Below are positions 56,578 to 64,000 of a stretch of 64,000 nucleotides of DNA, one piece after another. The notes under the pieces were generated by a model that did not search any database, was not told the DNA's origin, and saw nothing but the letters and a program-made list of their open reading frames with translations. Source of the stretch: Aliirhizobium smilacinae. Lineage in GTDB: Bacteria; Pseudomonadota; Alphaproteobacteria; Rhizobiales; Rhizobiaceae. The first letter of the stretch is position 1. Each line of letters starts with the position of its first letter. The DNA is taken from assembly GCF_006335145.1 (NCBI RefSeq), contig NZ_VDMN01000007.1:124001-188000 (forward strand). Reading direction: 5' to 3'. The translations under genes and the position numbers were made by a program.

Positions 56578-57792
56578 ATGCTGGACATGATGGTGGTAGG
56601 AGCGGGCTATGTCGGTCTGGCAGCGGCGGTCGCCGTCAAGCAGGCTGCCCCGCATCTCAACATCGAGGTCGTGGAAGCGGCTCCCGCGCATGTATGGGAA
56701 AAGGATGAACGAGCTTCCGCCATCATCACGGCGGCCAGCAAGATGCTCGACATCCTCGGCGTCTGGGACGAGATCCTCGTCCACGCGCAGCCGATCAACC
56801 GGATGATCGTCACCGACAGCCGCACGTCCGATCCTGTGCGCCCGGTTTTTCTCACCTTCGATGGCGAGATCGAGGAAGGAAAACCCTTCGCCCATATGGT
56901 GCCCAATGTCGAAATGGTGAGAGCATTGAGGGGCGCTGCCGAACGGCTTGGCATCGCAATCCGCCACGGGCTTTCAGCCACCGCATTTACCACCGGCGGA
57001 ACCTGCACCACCGTTACCCTGTCCGACGGTTCGACGGTCGAGACGCGCCTCCTTGTCGCCTGCGATGGCGTGCGCTCGAAACTACGCGACATGGCCGGCA
57101 TCAGGACAGTGAACTGGCAATACGGACAGTCCGGCATCGTCGCGACCGTAGCGCATGAACGCCCGCACGAAGGCGTGGCCGAAGAACACTTCCTGCCCTC
57201 CGGACCGTTTGCCATCCTGCCACTGACCAACAACCGCTCTTCGCTCGTCTGGACGGAACGGACGGCCGATGCCGACCGGCTGATCGCGTCAGACGATCTC
57301 GTCTTCGAGGATGAGTTGCAGCGCCGCTTCGGCCACAAGTTGGGCGAACTGACCGTGGTCGGCGGCCGCAAGGCCTTCCCTCTCGGCCTCACCCTCTCCC
57401 GTGCCTTCGTCGCCCCGCGCTTCGCGCTCGCCGGCGATGCCGCCCACGGCATCCACCCGATTTCCGGCCAAGGCCTCAATCTCGGCTTCAAGGATGTCGC
57501 GGCTCTTGCCGAGACCGTGGTCGAAGCCGATCGTCTCGGCCTTGATATCGGCTCGCTCAATGTGCTGGAACGTTATCAGTCCTGGCGCCGCTTCGACACC
57601 TTCCGCATGGGCGTCACCACCGATGTGCTGAACCGGCTGTTCTCCAACGACATCACCCCGATCCGCATCGCCCGCGATTTCGGCCTCGGCCTCGTCGAGC
57701 GCATGCCGAAGCTGAAGGATTTCTTCATCGGCCAGGCAGCCGGAACGACCGGAGAAGGCAATCCGAAGCTTCTGGCGGGAGAGCAAATCTAA
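56578..57792 (+). CDS. FAD-dependent hydroxylase, UbiH/UbiF/Coq6 family
   Basis: A 404-residue flavin monooxygenase of the ubiquinone hydroxylase family. It has the N-terminal FAD motif VVGAGYVGLAAAVAVKQ, the central DG motif VACDGVRSKLRDMAG and the C-terminal GDAAHGIHPISGQGLNLGFKD. Rhizobial relatives are usually assigned to ubiquinone ring hydroxylation; which ring position is not determined from sequence. Confidence 0.9.
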   Translation: MLDMMVVGAGYVGLAAAVAVKQAAPHLNIEVVEAAPAHVWEKDERASAIITAASKMLDILGVWDEILVHAQPINRMIVTDSRTSDPVRPVFLTFDGEIEEGKPFAHMVPNVEMVRALRGAAERLGIAIRHGLSATAFTTGGTCTTVTLSDGSTVETRLLVACDGVRSKLRDMAGIRTVNWQYGQSGIVATVAHERPHEGVAEEHFLPSGPFAILPLTNNRSSLVWTERTADADRLIASDDLVFEDELQRRFGHKLGELTVVGGRKAFPLGLTLSRAFVAPRFALAGDAAHGIHPISGQGLNLGFKDVAALAETVVEADRLGLDIGSLNVLERYQSWRRFDTFRMGVTTDVLNRLFSNDITPIRIARDFGLGLVERMPKLKDFFIGQAAGTTGEGNPKLLAGEQI

Positions 57793-57916
57793 GGTATCGA
57801 CCCACCGCACGTCATCCTAGGGCTTGCCCTTAGGATCTAATCACGTTGAGAAAGAATAGAAGCGAAGCAGATGCTCGGATTGAACCCGAGGACCGGCACG
57901 ATGAAAATCAGGGCCT

Positions 57917-58108
57917 TCAGTCCTCGATCTTCCGGGCCTCGGAAACCAGCATGATCGGAATGCCGTCGCGGATCGGATAGGCCAGACGGGCTCTCTCGGA
58001 CACGAGCTCGTTTCGTTCGCGATCAAGAGAAAGCGTCCCTTTCGTCAGCGGGCAGACAAGCAGATCCAGAAGCTTCGGATCAACCTTGCTCATTTTCTCG
58101 TCCATCAT
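57917..58108 (-). CDS. Trm112 family protein
   Basis: A 63-residue protein of the Trm112/UPF0434 family. It has LLDLLVCPLTKGTLSL at the start and LAYPIRDGIPIML at the end. Only one of the usual zinc cysteines is present. Eukaryotic Trm112 activates methyltransferases; the bacterial role is unclear. It starts four bases after the LON-domain gene stop, so the two are co-transcribed. Confidence 0.9.
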   Translation of the reverse strand: MMDEKMSKVDPKLLDLLVCPLTKGTLSLDRERNELVSERARLAYPIRDGIPIMLVSEARKIED

Positions 58109-58112
58109 CGCC

Positions 58113-58790
58113 TCACTGCAGAATGGTGTCGGTATCCCCCACCCCTCGGGCGAGCAGGATTTCCGTAATCGCGATTAGCGTCTCGGCCCGCGTCCTGAGA
58201 TCGGGCGCCTCGAGCAGCGCCTGCTTTTCCGCCGGTCCGAAAGGCGACATCATCGACAGCGAATTGACGAGCGTGCGATTTCCGGCGCGCCCCACGCTCT
58301 CCCAGTCTACCTCCAGCTTGTTGGCGTCGAGATAGGCCCGGAACACCCGTAAAAGCTCGCGGCGGTCAACGGACCCCTCATCATCTTCTTCCGACAGATC
58401 GCTCATGAAGGGTGCGAACCGGAAAATGCGGTAAGGCTGACTATCATCCGCTTCGTCCAGCAGGCGGAAGCGGCATACGCCGCTGATCGAGGTAATGTAA
58501 CGCCCGTCTCCGGTTTCGGCAAACGACGTGATCCGCCCAAGGCAACCGACCGACGAAAGAGCCGGGCGCAGAGGATCGGACGTATCGGATGGCTCCAGAA
58601 GAGACGGCTGGATAACGCCGATCAACCGGTTACCGGCAAGCGCCGCATCGAACAGAGCAAGATAACGCGGCTCGAAGATATTGAGTGGAAGCTGTCCGCT
58701 CGGAAGCAGAAGCGCTCCCGTCAGCGGAAACACCGGCACGACTTCCGGCAGATCTTCACGTTTTACGTACCGCGCGTTTCCCACATGCAT
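58113..58790 (-). CDS. LON peptidase substrate-binding domain protein
   Basis: A 225-residue protein with an ATP-dependent Lon N-terminal domain (VVPVFPLTGALLLPSGQLPL, NIFEPRYLALFDAAL) but no protease or ATPase domain. Such proteins are common in rhizobia and of unknown function. It lies in a compact run thioredoxin-LON-Trm112 on the minus strand. Confidence 0.9.
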   Translation of the reverse strand: MHVGNARYVKREDLPEVVPVFPLTGALLLPSGQLPLNIFEPRYLALFDAALAGNRLIGVIQPSLLEPSDTSDPLRPALSSVGCLGRITSFAETGDGRYITSISGVCRFRLLDEADDSQPYRIFRFAPFMSDLSEEDDEGSVDRRELLRVFRAYLDANKLEVDWESVGRAGNRTLVNSLSMMSPFGPAEKQALLEAPDLRTRAETLIAITEILLARGVGDTDTILQ

Positions 58791-58896
58791 CGGCTCGGCA
58801 CCTCCCGCAGAATGCTCCTGATTACAGTTTTCCTACCCGAGTATCTGGGGCTCCAGCCGCCGATCGCAAGACCGGCGGTGACGGATAACGTGTTGT

Positions 58897-59886
58897 TTAG
58901 GAAAAGAGGATGGACGAAAGCCGCCGGCGAGCCGCGATCGTCGCCGGATCTTTCGGACCCCAGACCTCGAAGAACTGCAGAAGTTCGCGACGCGCGCCGT
59001 CGTCGTCAAAAGTGCGGTCCTTGCGCATGATCGCCAGCAGATGATTAGCAGCCTCTTCGCGCTCGCCCTGCACGTTGAGGATCTTCGCAAGCTTGATCCG
59101 CGCCGCATGGTCGTCCGGATTGGCTGCGAGTTCGCGCTCCAATGCAACGGGATCGCCGAGCTTGCGGGCTTCGACGATCTGCTCCAGCTTTTTCGAGACC
59201 GCCTGGATTGCCGGATCGGCCGTCATTTCCTCGGGCAGGGACGCCAGCATCTGGCCGACGCGCTCCGTCTCGCCCATGGCGATCAGGCATTGCATCATGC
59301 CGGCAGCGGCCTTCGCGTTTTCCGGATCGGCCTGCAGCACGGCGCTGTAGAGCTGCGCTGCGCCCTCGATGTCGCTATTGGCAAGCAACGTATCCGCCTC
59401 ACCGAGGATCGCCTCGATCTCGGCCGCTTGATCGGCACCGGCAGGTCCGGCGACCTTGTCGATGAATTCGTTGACCTGGCTTTCCGGCACAGCACCCATG
59501 AAACCATCGACCGGACGGCCATCGACGAAGGCGATGACGGCCGGGATAGACTGAATGCCGAGCTGGCCGGCGATCGACGGATGATCGTCGATATTCATCT
59601 TGACCAGCTTGACGCGCCCCTGGGCCTCGTTGACGGCTTTTTCGAGCACCGGTGTCAACTGTTTGCACGGACCGCACCACGGCGCCCAGAAATCGACCAG
59701 AACCGGCTGCTGGCGCGATTCTTCCAGAACATCCTTGGTAAATCCGGCCGTCGTCGTATCGCTCACATAGCCGCCTGCCGCCGGAGTAACCGCGTCAGGG
59801 GTAGCCGAAGCCGCGCCGAAATTGGCGGTCTGGCCACTGTATCCGCCGCCATAGGACCCGGCATAGGGATTGTCGTTGCCGCTCAT
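58897..59886 (-). CDS. thioredoxin domain with TPR repeats (CnoX/YbbN-like)
   Basis: A 329-residue protein: a glycine-rich N-terminus of about 40 residues, a thioredoxin domain with active site WAPWCGPC (C71-C74), and a C-terminal TPR-like helical domain (about 165-325). This is the layout of CnoX/YbbN, a chaperedoxin linked to GroEL and DnaK. It is the first gene of the thioredoxin-LON-Trm112 run, with 106 bp to the next gene. CGPC suggests redox activity, unlike E. coli YbbN, which has SxxC. Confidence 0.92.
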   Translation of the reverse strand: MSGNDNPYAGSYGGGYSGQTANFGAASATPDAVTPAAGGYVSDTTTAGFTKDVLEESRQQPVLVDFWAPWCGPCKQLTPVLEKAVNEAQGRVKLVKMNIDDHPSIAGQLGIQSIPAVIAFVDGRPVDGFMGAVPESQVNEFIDKVAGPAGADQAAEIEAILGEADTLLANSDIEGAAQLYSAVLQADPENAKAAAGMMQCLIAMGETERVGQMLASLPEEMTADPAIQAVSKKLEQIVEARKLGDPVALERELAANPDDHAARIKLAKILNVQGEREEAANHLLAIMRKDRTFDDDGARRELLQFFEVWGPKDPATIAARRRLSSILFS

Positions 59887-59948
59887 GGATGTTCTCCCGG
59901 GAAATCAGGGTATGAACCCTTTTAAATGTCTGCCCGAAACATCGTATG

Positions 59949-60446
59949 TCAGGCCGTAACTTTCAAGACAAGCGGCGTGTGACCGGTCGCCTCCAGAAAA
60001 CGGATGAGATCATCTCGCCCGATCGACGTCGTCGCGTCGTTGGAAAGCGGATGACCGTTGATGATCTCGTGTCGCATCAGGTCTTCATCGATTACGAACG
60101 TGACGTTGTGGCCGGCATCGCAGAATGCACCGAACACCGTCACCGAACCCGGCACCACGCCGAGATAGTCCAGCATCATCTCCGGACGGCCGAACGATAC
60201 CCTGCTCGAAGCGCCAATCACCTTGTGGACCGTTTTCAGATCGACCACCGCATGTTCCTCGACGGTGATGACGAAATACTGGTCCTTCTTGTCCTTCACG
60301 AACAGGTTCTTCGTGTGCCCGCCAGGGATCTCGTCCCGCAGGCTCTGCGATTCGGCCACGGTAAAAACCGGCTCGTGATGTTTCGTCGTGTGGGAAATGT
60401 TGAGGCTGTCGAGAAAGGCGAACAGATCGGCGGCTGTTTTTGGCAT
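59949..60446 (-). CDS. prolyl-tRNA synthetase-associated editing protein (ProXp/YbaK family)
   Basis: A 165-residue free-standing trans-editing protein with the YbaK/ProX fold (FVKDKKDQYFVITVEEHAVVDL, then LDYLGVVPGSVTVFGAF). The family deacylates mis-aminoacylated tRNA, for example Ala-tRNAPro. The ATG at 60446 (MPKTAADLFAFLD) is used; a longer in-frame start lies in upstream sequence. Substrate assignment (ProXp-ala or other) needs biochemical comparison. Confidence 0.88.
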   Translation of the reverse strand: MPKTAADLFAFLDSLNISHTTKHHEPVFTVAESQSLRDEIPGGHTKNLFVKDKKDQYFVITVEEHAVVDLKTVHKVIGASSRVSFGRPEMMLDYLGVVPGSVTVFGAFCDAGHNVTFVIDEDLMRHEIINGHPLSNDATTSIGRDDLIRFLEATGHTPLVLKVTA

Positions 60447-60711
60447 AATTCCGGTCACAAAAGAGGGCACCACGGGCGGGGAGCTGGACTATAACGGGAT
60501 TGCTCCACACCACCAAGTGCCGCCGCACACAATGCGCCACGACGAAAATCCCTGCATTTCAAGGGATTTAGCGGATAGCCAAAAAATCTTTGGCCGGATC
60601 GTCATTTCCCTGTTGCATTTGAAAATCGGCTGGGCCATATAGCGCCTCGTCGGCGGCAACGAGCCACGGCCCAACGGTTCAGACTACCACCACGAACCGA
60701 TGGATTTATGA

Positions 60712-60786
60712 GCGGGTGTAGCTCAGTGGTAGAGCACAACCTTGCCAAGGTTGGGGTCGAGGGTTCGAATCCCTTCGCCCGCTCCA
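60712..60786 (+). tRNA. tRNA-Gly (GCC anticodon)
   Basis: A 75-nt tRNA with a seven-pair acceptor stem (GCGGGTG with CGCCCGC), D-arm, anticodon loop with GCC at 60744-60746, T-arm containing GGTTCGAATCC, discriminator T and encoded CCA at 60784-60786. It decodes GGC and GGU. It is followed 186 bp later by a small hypothetical gene. Confidence 0.97.
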
Positions 60787-60972
60787 AATCTTCCCGAAGA
60801 ATACAGAAGATCGACGGAAGTCCGGGTAACAATCCGGGAACATACGTTGTTTCGCGACGTCGAAAACCTTGGATCTCGTGTTCCGCTTTTCATCAGCAGA
60901 ATCTTTTCGACATTGCCAATTGACTTATCCCACCGAAGCAGAACAAAATGCGAACACACAAGGATAATCAAA

Positions 60973-61209
60973 ATGGCCCATGCGGAAAAGTTCATCGTCC
61001 TGCAGTTCAAGAAGAATCGCGGCCAGATCGTGCCGGGCGAGATGCGTCAGGCGTCGAACGCCGTGTCGGCGGAAAAGATTGCCGCGGCAATGGCTTCGCG
61101 CGTGGTTGGCGTGGCAGCTTACGCAGTGATGGTCGACGAGGAAACCGGCGACATGGCCTCGCCCCGCCTGATCTCCCAGCATGGCGAGACGACTGACCTC
61201 GCGGCATAG
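60973..61209 (+). CDS. conserved small hypothetical protein
   Basis: A 78-residue protein beginning MAHAEKFIVLQFKKNRGQI. It contains no signal peptide, membrane helix or recognised motif; the sequence is mixed alpha/beta with a MVDEETGDM acidic segment. AGGA lies nine bases before the ATG. The open frame extends back through the tRNA, so only this short start is credible. A weak GGAAC-N16-CGTC match (60837-60861) lies upstream and could be a general-stress promoter. Confidence 0.7.
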   Translation: MAHAEKFIVLQFKKNRGQIVPGEMRQASNAVSAEKIAAAMASRVVGVAAYAVMVDEETGDMASPRLISQHGETTDLAA

Positions 61210-61285
61210 TCACCCGCGAGGCGAGAACCCACCACAGCACGAAGACGCAGCCAGCCTCTCGAGAGATGCTCGCGCCGGCTTCTCC

Positions 61286-62308
61286 TCAGGTCTTCGAAAA
61301 CACGTAATCCGTTTCCTGCCGCAGGACTTCGCCCGGACGCAGCACCGCATTCGGGAAGTTCGCGTGGTTGACCGCATCCGGCCAGACCTGCGTTTCCAGG
61401 CAGAAACCGGCATAGGGGCCATAATGATGGCCATCGAAACCCGGCACCGGAACATTCAACATCACGCCTGCATAAAACTGCACGCCAGGCTCGGTCGTCC
61501 TGACTTCCAGCGTGACGCCCGAATAAAGGCTGCGCACCAGTGCCACCGAACGCTTTTCGCCGCGCTCGGGCGAGAGGCAATAATTATGGTCGAAGGGCAC
61601 CTGCCGGCCATCTTCGAACGAGCGGCGCACAGGCCCCATCTGGCGTAGATCGAAAGGTGAGCCTGTCAGGTCCTTCAGCACACCGGTCGGAATAAGCTTT
61701 TCATCGACATCCGTCATCCGGTCGGCGGCAATCATGATCTCATGCCCGAAAATGTCTTCCCGGCCGTCGAGATTGAAATAAGAATGCTGGCAGGCATTTG
61801 CCGGCGTCGGCTGGTCCGACACCGTTTCATAGACCACCGACAAGACGCCATGATCCTTGAGCTGATAGGTTGCCGTTGTCGTGCAATTGCCCGGATAACC
61901 GGCGCGACCGTCCGGGTCGGTGATCGTCAGCACCACCCTGTCGGGCTGGTGGTCCGAAATCGTCCAGTTGCGCTTTGCCATCCCGTCCGAGCCGCCATGC
62001 AGATGCGTGACCCCACGCTCGTTGAGTTCGAGCTTGTAGGCCCTGCCGTCGATCGAGAATTTTCCGCCGCCGATCCGGTTGGCACAGCGGCCGGGCGTCG
62101 CGCCGAAATAGGGCGAATGGGCGGGATAGGAATCGAAATCGTCAAATCCAAGCACCAACGGCGCATCGTGCCCCTCCAGGCGAAGATCCTGAATGACCGC
62201 GCCCCATGTCAGAACACTGGCACTTAAGCCGCCACCGACGATATGAACACGAAACACGGGTTCACCATCCTTCGTCGTGCCGAAAACTTCGAACGCCTGC
62301 CCTGCCAT
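61286..62308 (-). CDS. galM: aldose 1-epimerase (galactose mutarotase)
   Basis: A 340-residue mutarotase that interconverts alpha and beta sugars. The conserved catalytic pair lies in CQHSYFNLDG (His) and near residue 300 in YAGFCLETQVWPDAVNHANFP (Glu), with GRCANRIGGGKFSIDG early in the protein. The ATG at 62308 has GGAG seven bases upstream; the longer frame upstream has no family support. The direct sugar pathway is not evident from neighbours. Confidence 0.93.
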   Translation of the reverse strand: MAGQAFEVFGTTKDGEPVFRVHIVGGGLSASVLTWGAVIQDLRLEGHDAPLVLGFDDFDSYPAHSPYFGATPGRCANRIGGGKFSIDGRAYKLELNERGVTHLHGGSDGMAKRNWTISDHQPDRVVLTITDPDGRAGYPGNCTTTATYQLKDHGVLSVVYETVSDQPTPANACQHSYFNLDGREDIFGHEIMIAADRMTDVDEKLIPTGVLKDLTGSPFDLRQMGPVRRSFEDGRQVPFDHNYCLSPERGEKRSVALVRSLYSGVTLEVRTTEPGVQFYAGVMLNVPVPGFDGHHYGPYAGFCLETQVWPDAVNHANFPNAVLRPGEVLRQETDYVFSKT

Positions 62309-62408
62309 TGCTTTTCTCCGCCCTTGAGACCGGCGGCAAACTGCGCGATTTGGCGAACAGCCGCAATGGAAATCGGCGGGCTGCGGCAACCCTTACCCGG
62401 ACACTCTC

Positions 62409-63332
62409 TTACTTGCTGCCGATCTTGCTCAGGTCATATTGGGTGGTCTGGTAGAGTTCGTTGATCCAGTTGCCGAACAAGAGATGCGCATGACCGCGCC
62501 AGCGGTTCAGGGGCGTCAGCGTATCGTCATTGTGCGGAAAATAGTCGTGCGGCATCTTGATCGGGATGCCGGCATTCACATCGCGAAAATATTCGTCCGC
62601 CAGCGATGTGGAATCATATTCGACGTGATTGAACATGTAGAGCCGGTTTCCGGCCTTCTCGTGCACGAGGCACAGCCCCATCTCGTCTGATTCCATCAGG
62701 ATTTCGAGCGTTTTTCCGGCCTTTTCGACATCCTCGCGGCGCACTTCCGTCCAACGCGACACCGGCACCTGGAAATCGTCGGAGAAACCGTTGAGATAGA
62801 CAGAAGCCGGCGCGAGATTGCGATGCCGGTAGACGCCGAACGCCTTTTCGGTCAACGGATGTTTCGGCACGCCATGGAAATGGTAGATCGCAGCCATCGC
62901 GCCCCAGCAGACATTCATCGTCGAATGAACGTTGGTCGTGGTCCAGTCGAAGATCTGGCGCATCTCGTCCCAGTAGTTCACATCCTCGTAGTCCATCTGC
63001 TCTACCGGCGCGCCGGTGATGATGAAACCGTCGAACTTGCGGTCCTTCACCTCGTCCCATGTCTGGTAGAAGGAAAGCAGGTGTTCTTCCGACGTATTTT
63101 TCGCCTTGTGGGTTCCAAGCCGTACAAGCGTGAACTCCACCTGCAGCGGCGAGGCCCCGACGAGCCGTGCCATCTGCACCTCGGTCTTGATCTTGTTGGG
63201 CATGAGGTTGAGGAGCCCGATCTGCAGCGGACGGATGTCCTGGCGCACAGCGACCGTTTCGGTCATGACGCGCACGCCCTCGGAAACGAGGGTGGTAAAC
63301 GCAGGAAGCGTATCGGGAATCTTGATCGGCAT
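62409..63332 (-). CDS. metA: homoserine O-acyltransferase MetA (acetyl-CoA-type residue)
   Basis: A 307-residue MetA-family acyltransferase, the first step of methionine synthesis from homoserine. Catalytic Cys142 lies in MNVCWGAMAAIYHFHG. Residue 111 is Glu (ITGAPVEQMDYEDVNYW); in characterised MetA proteins Glu at this position goes with acetyl-CoA use and Gly with succinyl-CoA use, so the product is probably O-acetylhomoserine. The ATG at 63332 is used, because the upstream ATG lies in the terminator hairpin. It is controlled by the SAM-II riboswitch upstream. Confidence 0.95.
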   Translation of the reverse strand: MPIKIPDTLPAFTTLVSEGVRVMTETVAVRQDIRPLQIGLLNLMPNKIKTEVQMARLVGASPLQVEFTLVRLGTHKAKNTSEEHLLSFYQTWDEVKDRKFDGFIITGAPVEQMDYEDVNYWDEMRQIFDWTTTNVHSTMNVCWGAMAAIYHFHGVPKHPLTEKAFGVYRHRNLAPASVYLNGFSDDFQVPVSRWTEVRREDVEKAGKTLEILMESDEMGLCLVHEKAGNRLYMFNHVEYDSTSLADEYFRDVNAGIPIKMPHDYFPHNDDTLTPLNRWRGHAHLLFGNWINELYQTTQYDLSKIGSK

Positions 63333-63345
63333 AGTCAGGCCCCAC

Positions 63346-63380
63346 AAACAAAAAGCCGGCAACGAAAAATCGCAACCGGC
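63346..63380 (-). terminator. terminator hairpin between the SAM-II riboswitch and metA
   Basis: On the minus strand GCCGG...CCGGC form a stem (63380-63355, about 10 pairs with a central mismatch) followed by TTTTTGTTTG. It ends only 14 bp before the metA ATG. This suggests control by transcription attenuation, possibly in addition to translation. Confidence 0.75.
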
Positions 63381-63410
63381 CCGTGGGAAGTGAAATCCAT
63401 CTTCTCGCGG

Positions 63411-63464
63411 CCCTTTAGCGACTTTTTTAACGTGGCTGCAAGCCGGCCGGCCAAATCACCACGA
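63411..63464 (-). ncRNA. SAM-II riboswitch in the metA leader
   Basis: The minus strand has the full SAM-II pattern: CGTGG-TGATTT, then the conserved GGCTTGCAGCCACG, then TTAAA and AGTCGCTAAA. CGTGG (63463-63459) pairs with CCACG to give stem P1, and the pseudoknot partner segment is present. SAM-II is the alphaproteobacterial S-adenosylmethionine sensor found before metA, metX and metC. Confidence 0.95.
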
Positions 63465-63600
63465 ATTACGACTTCTCAAATAATCCTTGCCAAGGCCGGC
63501 GTCAATGGGAGCAAATTCGACCGCGGCGTGCATGTCGCGACCGAAATAAGCAGGCGTCCTCGCTTCCCCTTCCCCCACCCTTTGCGCTATGGGCTCATCC

Positions 63601-64000
63601 ATGGCCTTTTCGACCTTCACCATCCTGCTCGGCGGAAACCTCACCGTCACTGACCGCGTAGAAAACGCGATTGCGGGAAGCCGTGTGATTGCAGCCGATA
63701 GCGGCATGCGGCATGCAGTCGAACTGGGCGTCACGCCGGAACTGTGGGTCGGCGACTTCGATTCCTCGGATGAGGATCTGATTGCCCGCTTCCCGCATGT
63801 CGAGCGCAAAACCTATCCGCCGGCGAAAAACGAGACCGATGGCGAGATTGCCACGGCGGAAGCGATAGAACGTGGTGCGAATAAACTGATCCTGATCGGT
63901 GCGCTTGGTGGTGAGCGGTCCGACCATGCACTCCAGCATCTCCTGCTTGCCATGGGCCTTGCCGAACGCGGGATAGACGTGCTGCTCGCCTCGGGCGATG
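63601..64000 (+). CDS. thiamine diphosphokinase (partial, truncated by window end)
   Basis: The first 133 residues of a thiamine diphosphokinase, which makes thiamine pyrophosphate from thiamine and ATP. The N-terminal LLGGNLTV, the active-site GDFDSS and NETDGEIATAEA motifs are clear, followed by GALGGERSDHALQHLLLA. The frame stays open to the end of the window. An ATG four codons upstream (63589) is also in frame, and neither has a clear ribosome-binding site. Confidence 0.93.
   Translation, partial: MAFSTFTILLGGNLTVTDRVENAIAGSRVIAADSGMRHAVELGVTPELWVGDFDSSDEDLIARFPHVERKTYPPAKNETDGEIATAEAIERGANKLILIGALGGERSDHALQHLLLAMGLAERGIDVLLASGD

Overview
The window is chromosomal DNA of an alphaproteobacterium, almost certainly a member of the Rhizobiaceae (Rhizobium, Neorhizobium or Agrobacterium type). 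The support is GC-rich coding with dense short-spaced operons, a SAM-II riboswitch in front of metA, a CtrA-type TTAA-N7-TTAA box in front of ftsK, the OtpR/CenR response regulator paired with a cyclic-nucleotide-binding protein, rhizobial palindromic intergenic repeats (RIME-like), and family members such as DUF2794, DUF2585 and invasion-associated locus B. Apart from a small vapBC toxin-antitoxin pair there is no prophage, IS element, integrase or CRISPR array. It is mostly core genome.

Layout. 0-7 kb holds a short-chain dehydrogenase, a LysE exporter, a three-gene TrpXYZ-like ABC importer, and a MarR regulator with an FUSC efflux protein. 7-12 kb holds rlmN, an IalB-like periplasmic protein, a frameshifted ECF sigma factor, and a minus-strand cluster (GDSL esterase, thpR, pterin dehydratase, DUF1232). 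12-19 kb holds a LolD/FtsX-like ABC exporter pair, a BAX-inhibitor-1 membrane protein, an acetyltransferase and small conserved proteins. 19-26 kb holds acnA divergent from ccmABCDG (cytochrome c maturation), then a membrane diguanylate cyclase. 26-32 kb is a tight minus-strand run dapF-mtaB-ftsY-yciB-DUF2585. 32-35 kb holds a spermidine-synthase-like protein, a heme oxygenase, a metallo-hydrolase and vapBC. 35-41 kb is the translation and secretion block ffh-aroQ-rpsP-rimM-trmD, then rplS, with an opposite-strand TauE/SafE gene between trmD and rplS. 41-45 kb holds an MFS transporter, an amino-acid ABC receptor and permease without an ATPase, and a GAF-GGDEF cyclase. 45-50 kb holds leuC, an L,D-transpeptidase, otpR and its cyclic-nucleotide partner, and xthA. 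50-56 kb holds lolA, ftsK and glnK-amtB (probable sigma-54 promoter). 56-64 kb holds tesB, a UbiH-type hydroxylase, Trm112, a LON-domain protein, a thioredoxin-TPR protein, a ProXp-type editing protein, tRNA-Gly, galM, metA and a truncated thiamine diphosphokinase.

The most interesting signals are not new gene clusters. They are small sequence structures: palindromic repeats translated inside FtsY and also splitting the ccm operon; a split ECF sigma factor whose halves overlap as ATGA; a perfect 12-bp inverted repeat at the vapBC promoter; the CtrA box at ftsK; the sigma-54 site at glnK; and the SAM-II riboswitch followed by a terminator ahead of a MetA that carries the acetyl-CoA-type residue Glu111. 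I found no convincing wholly new multi-gene system.
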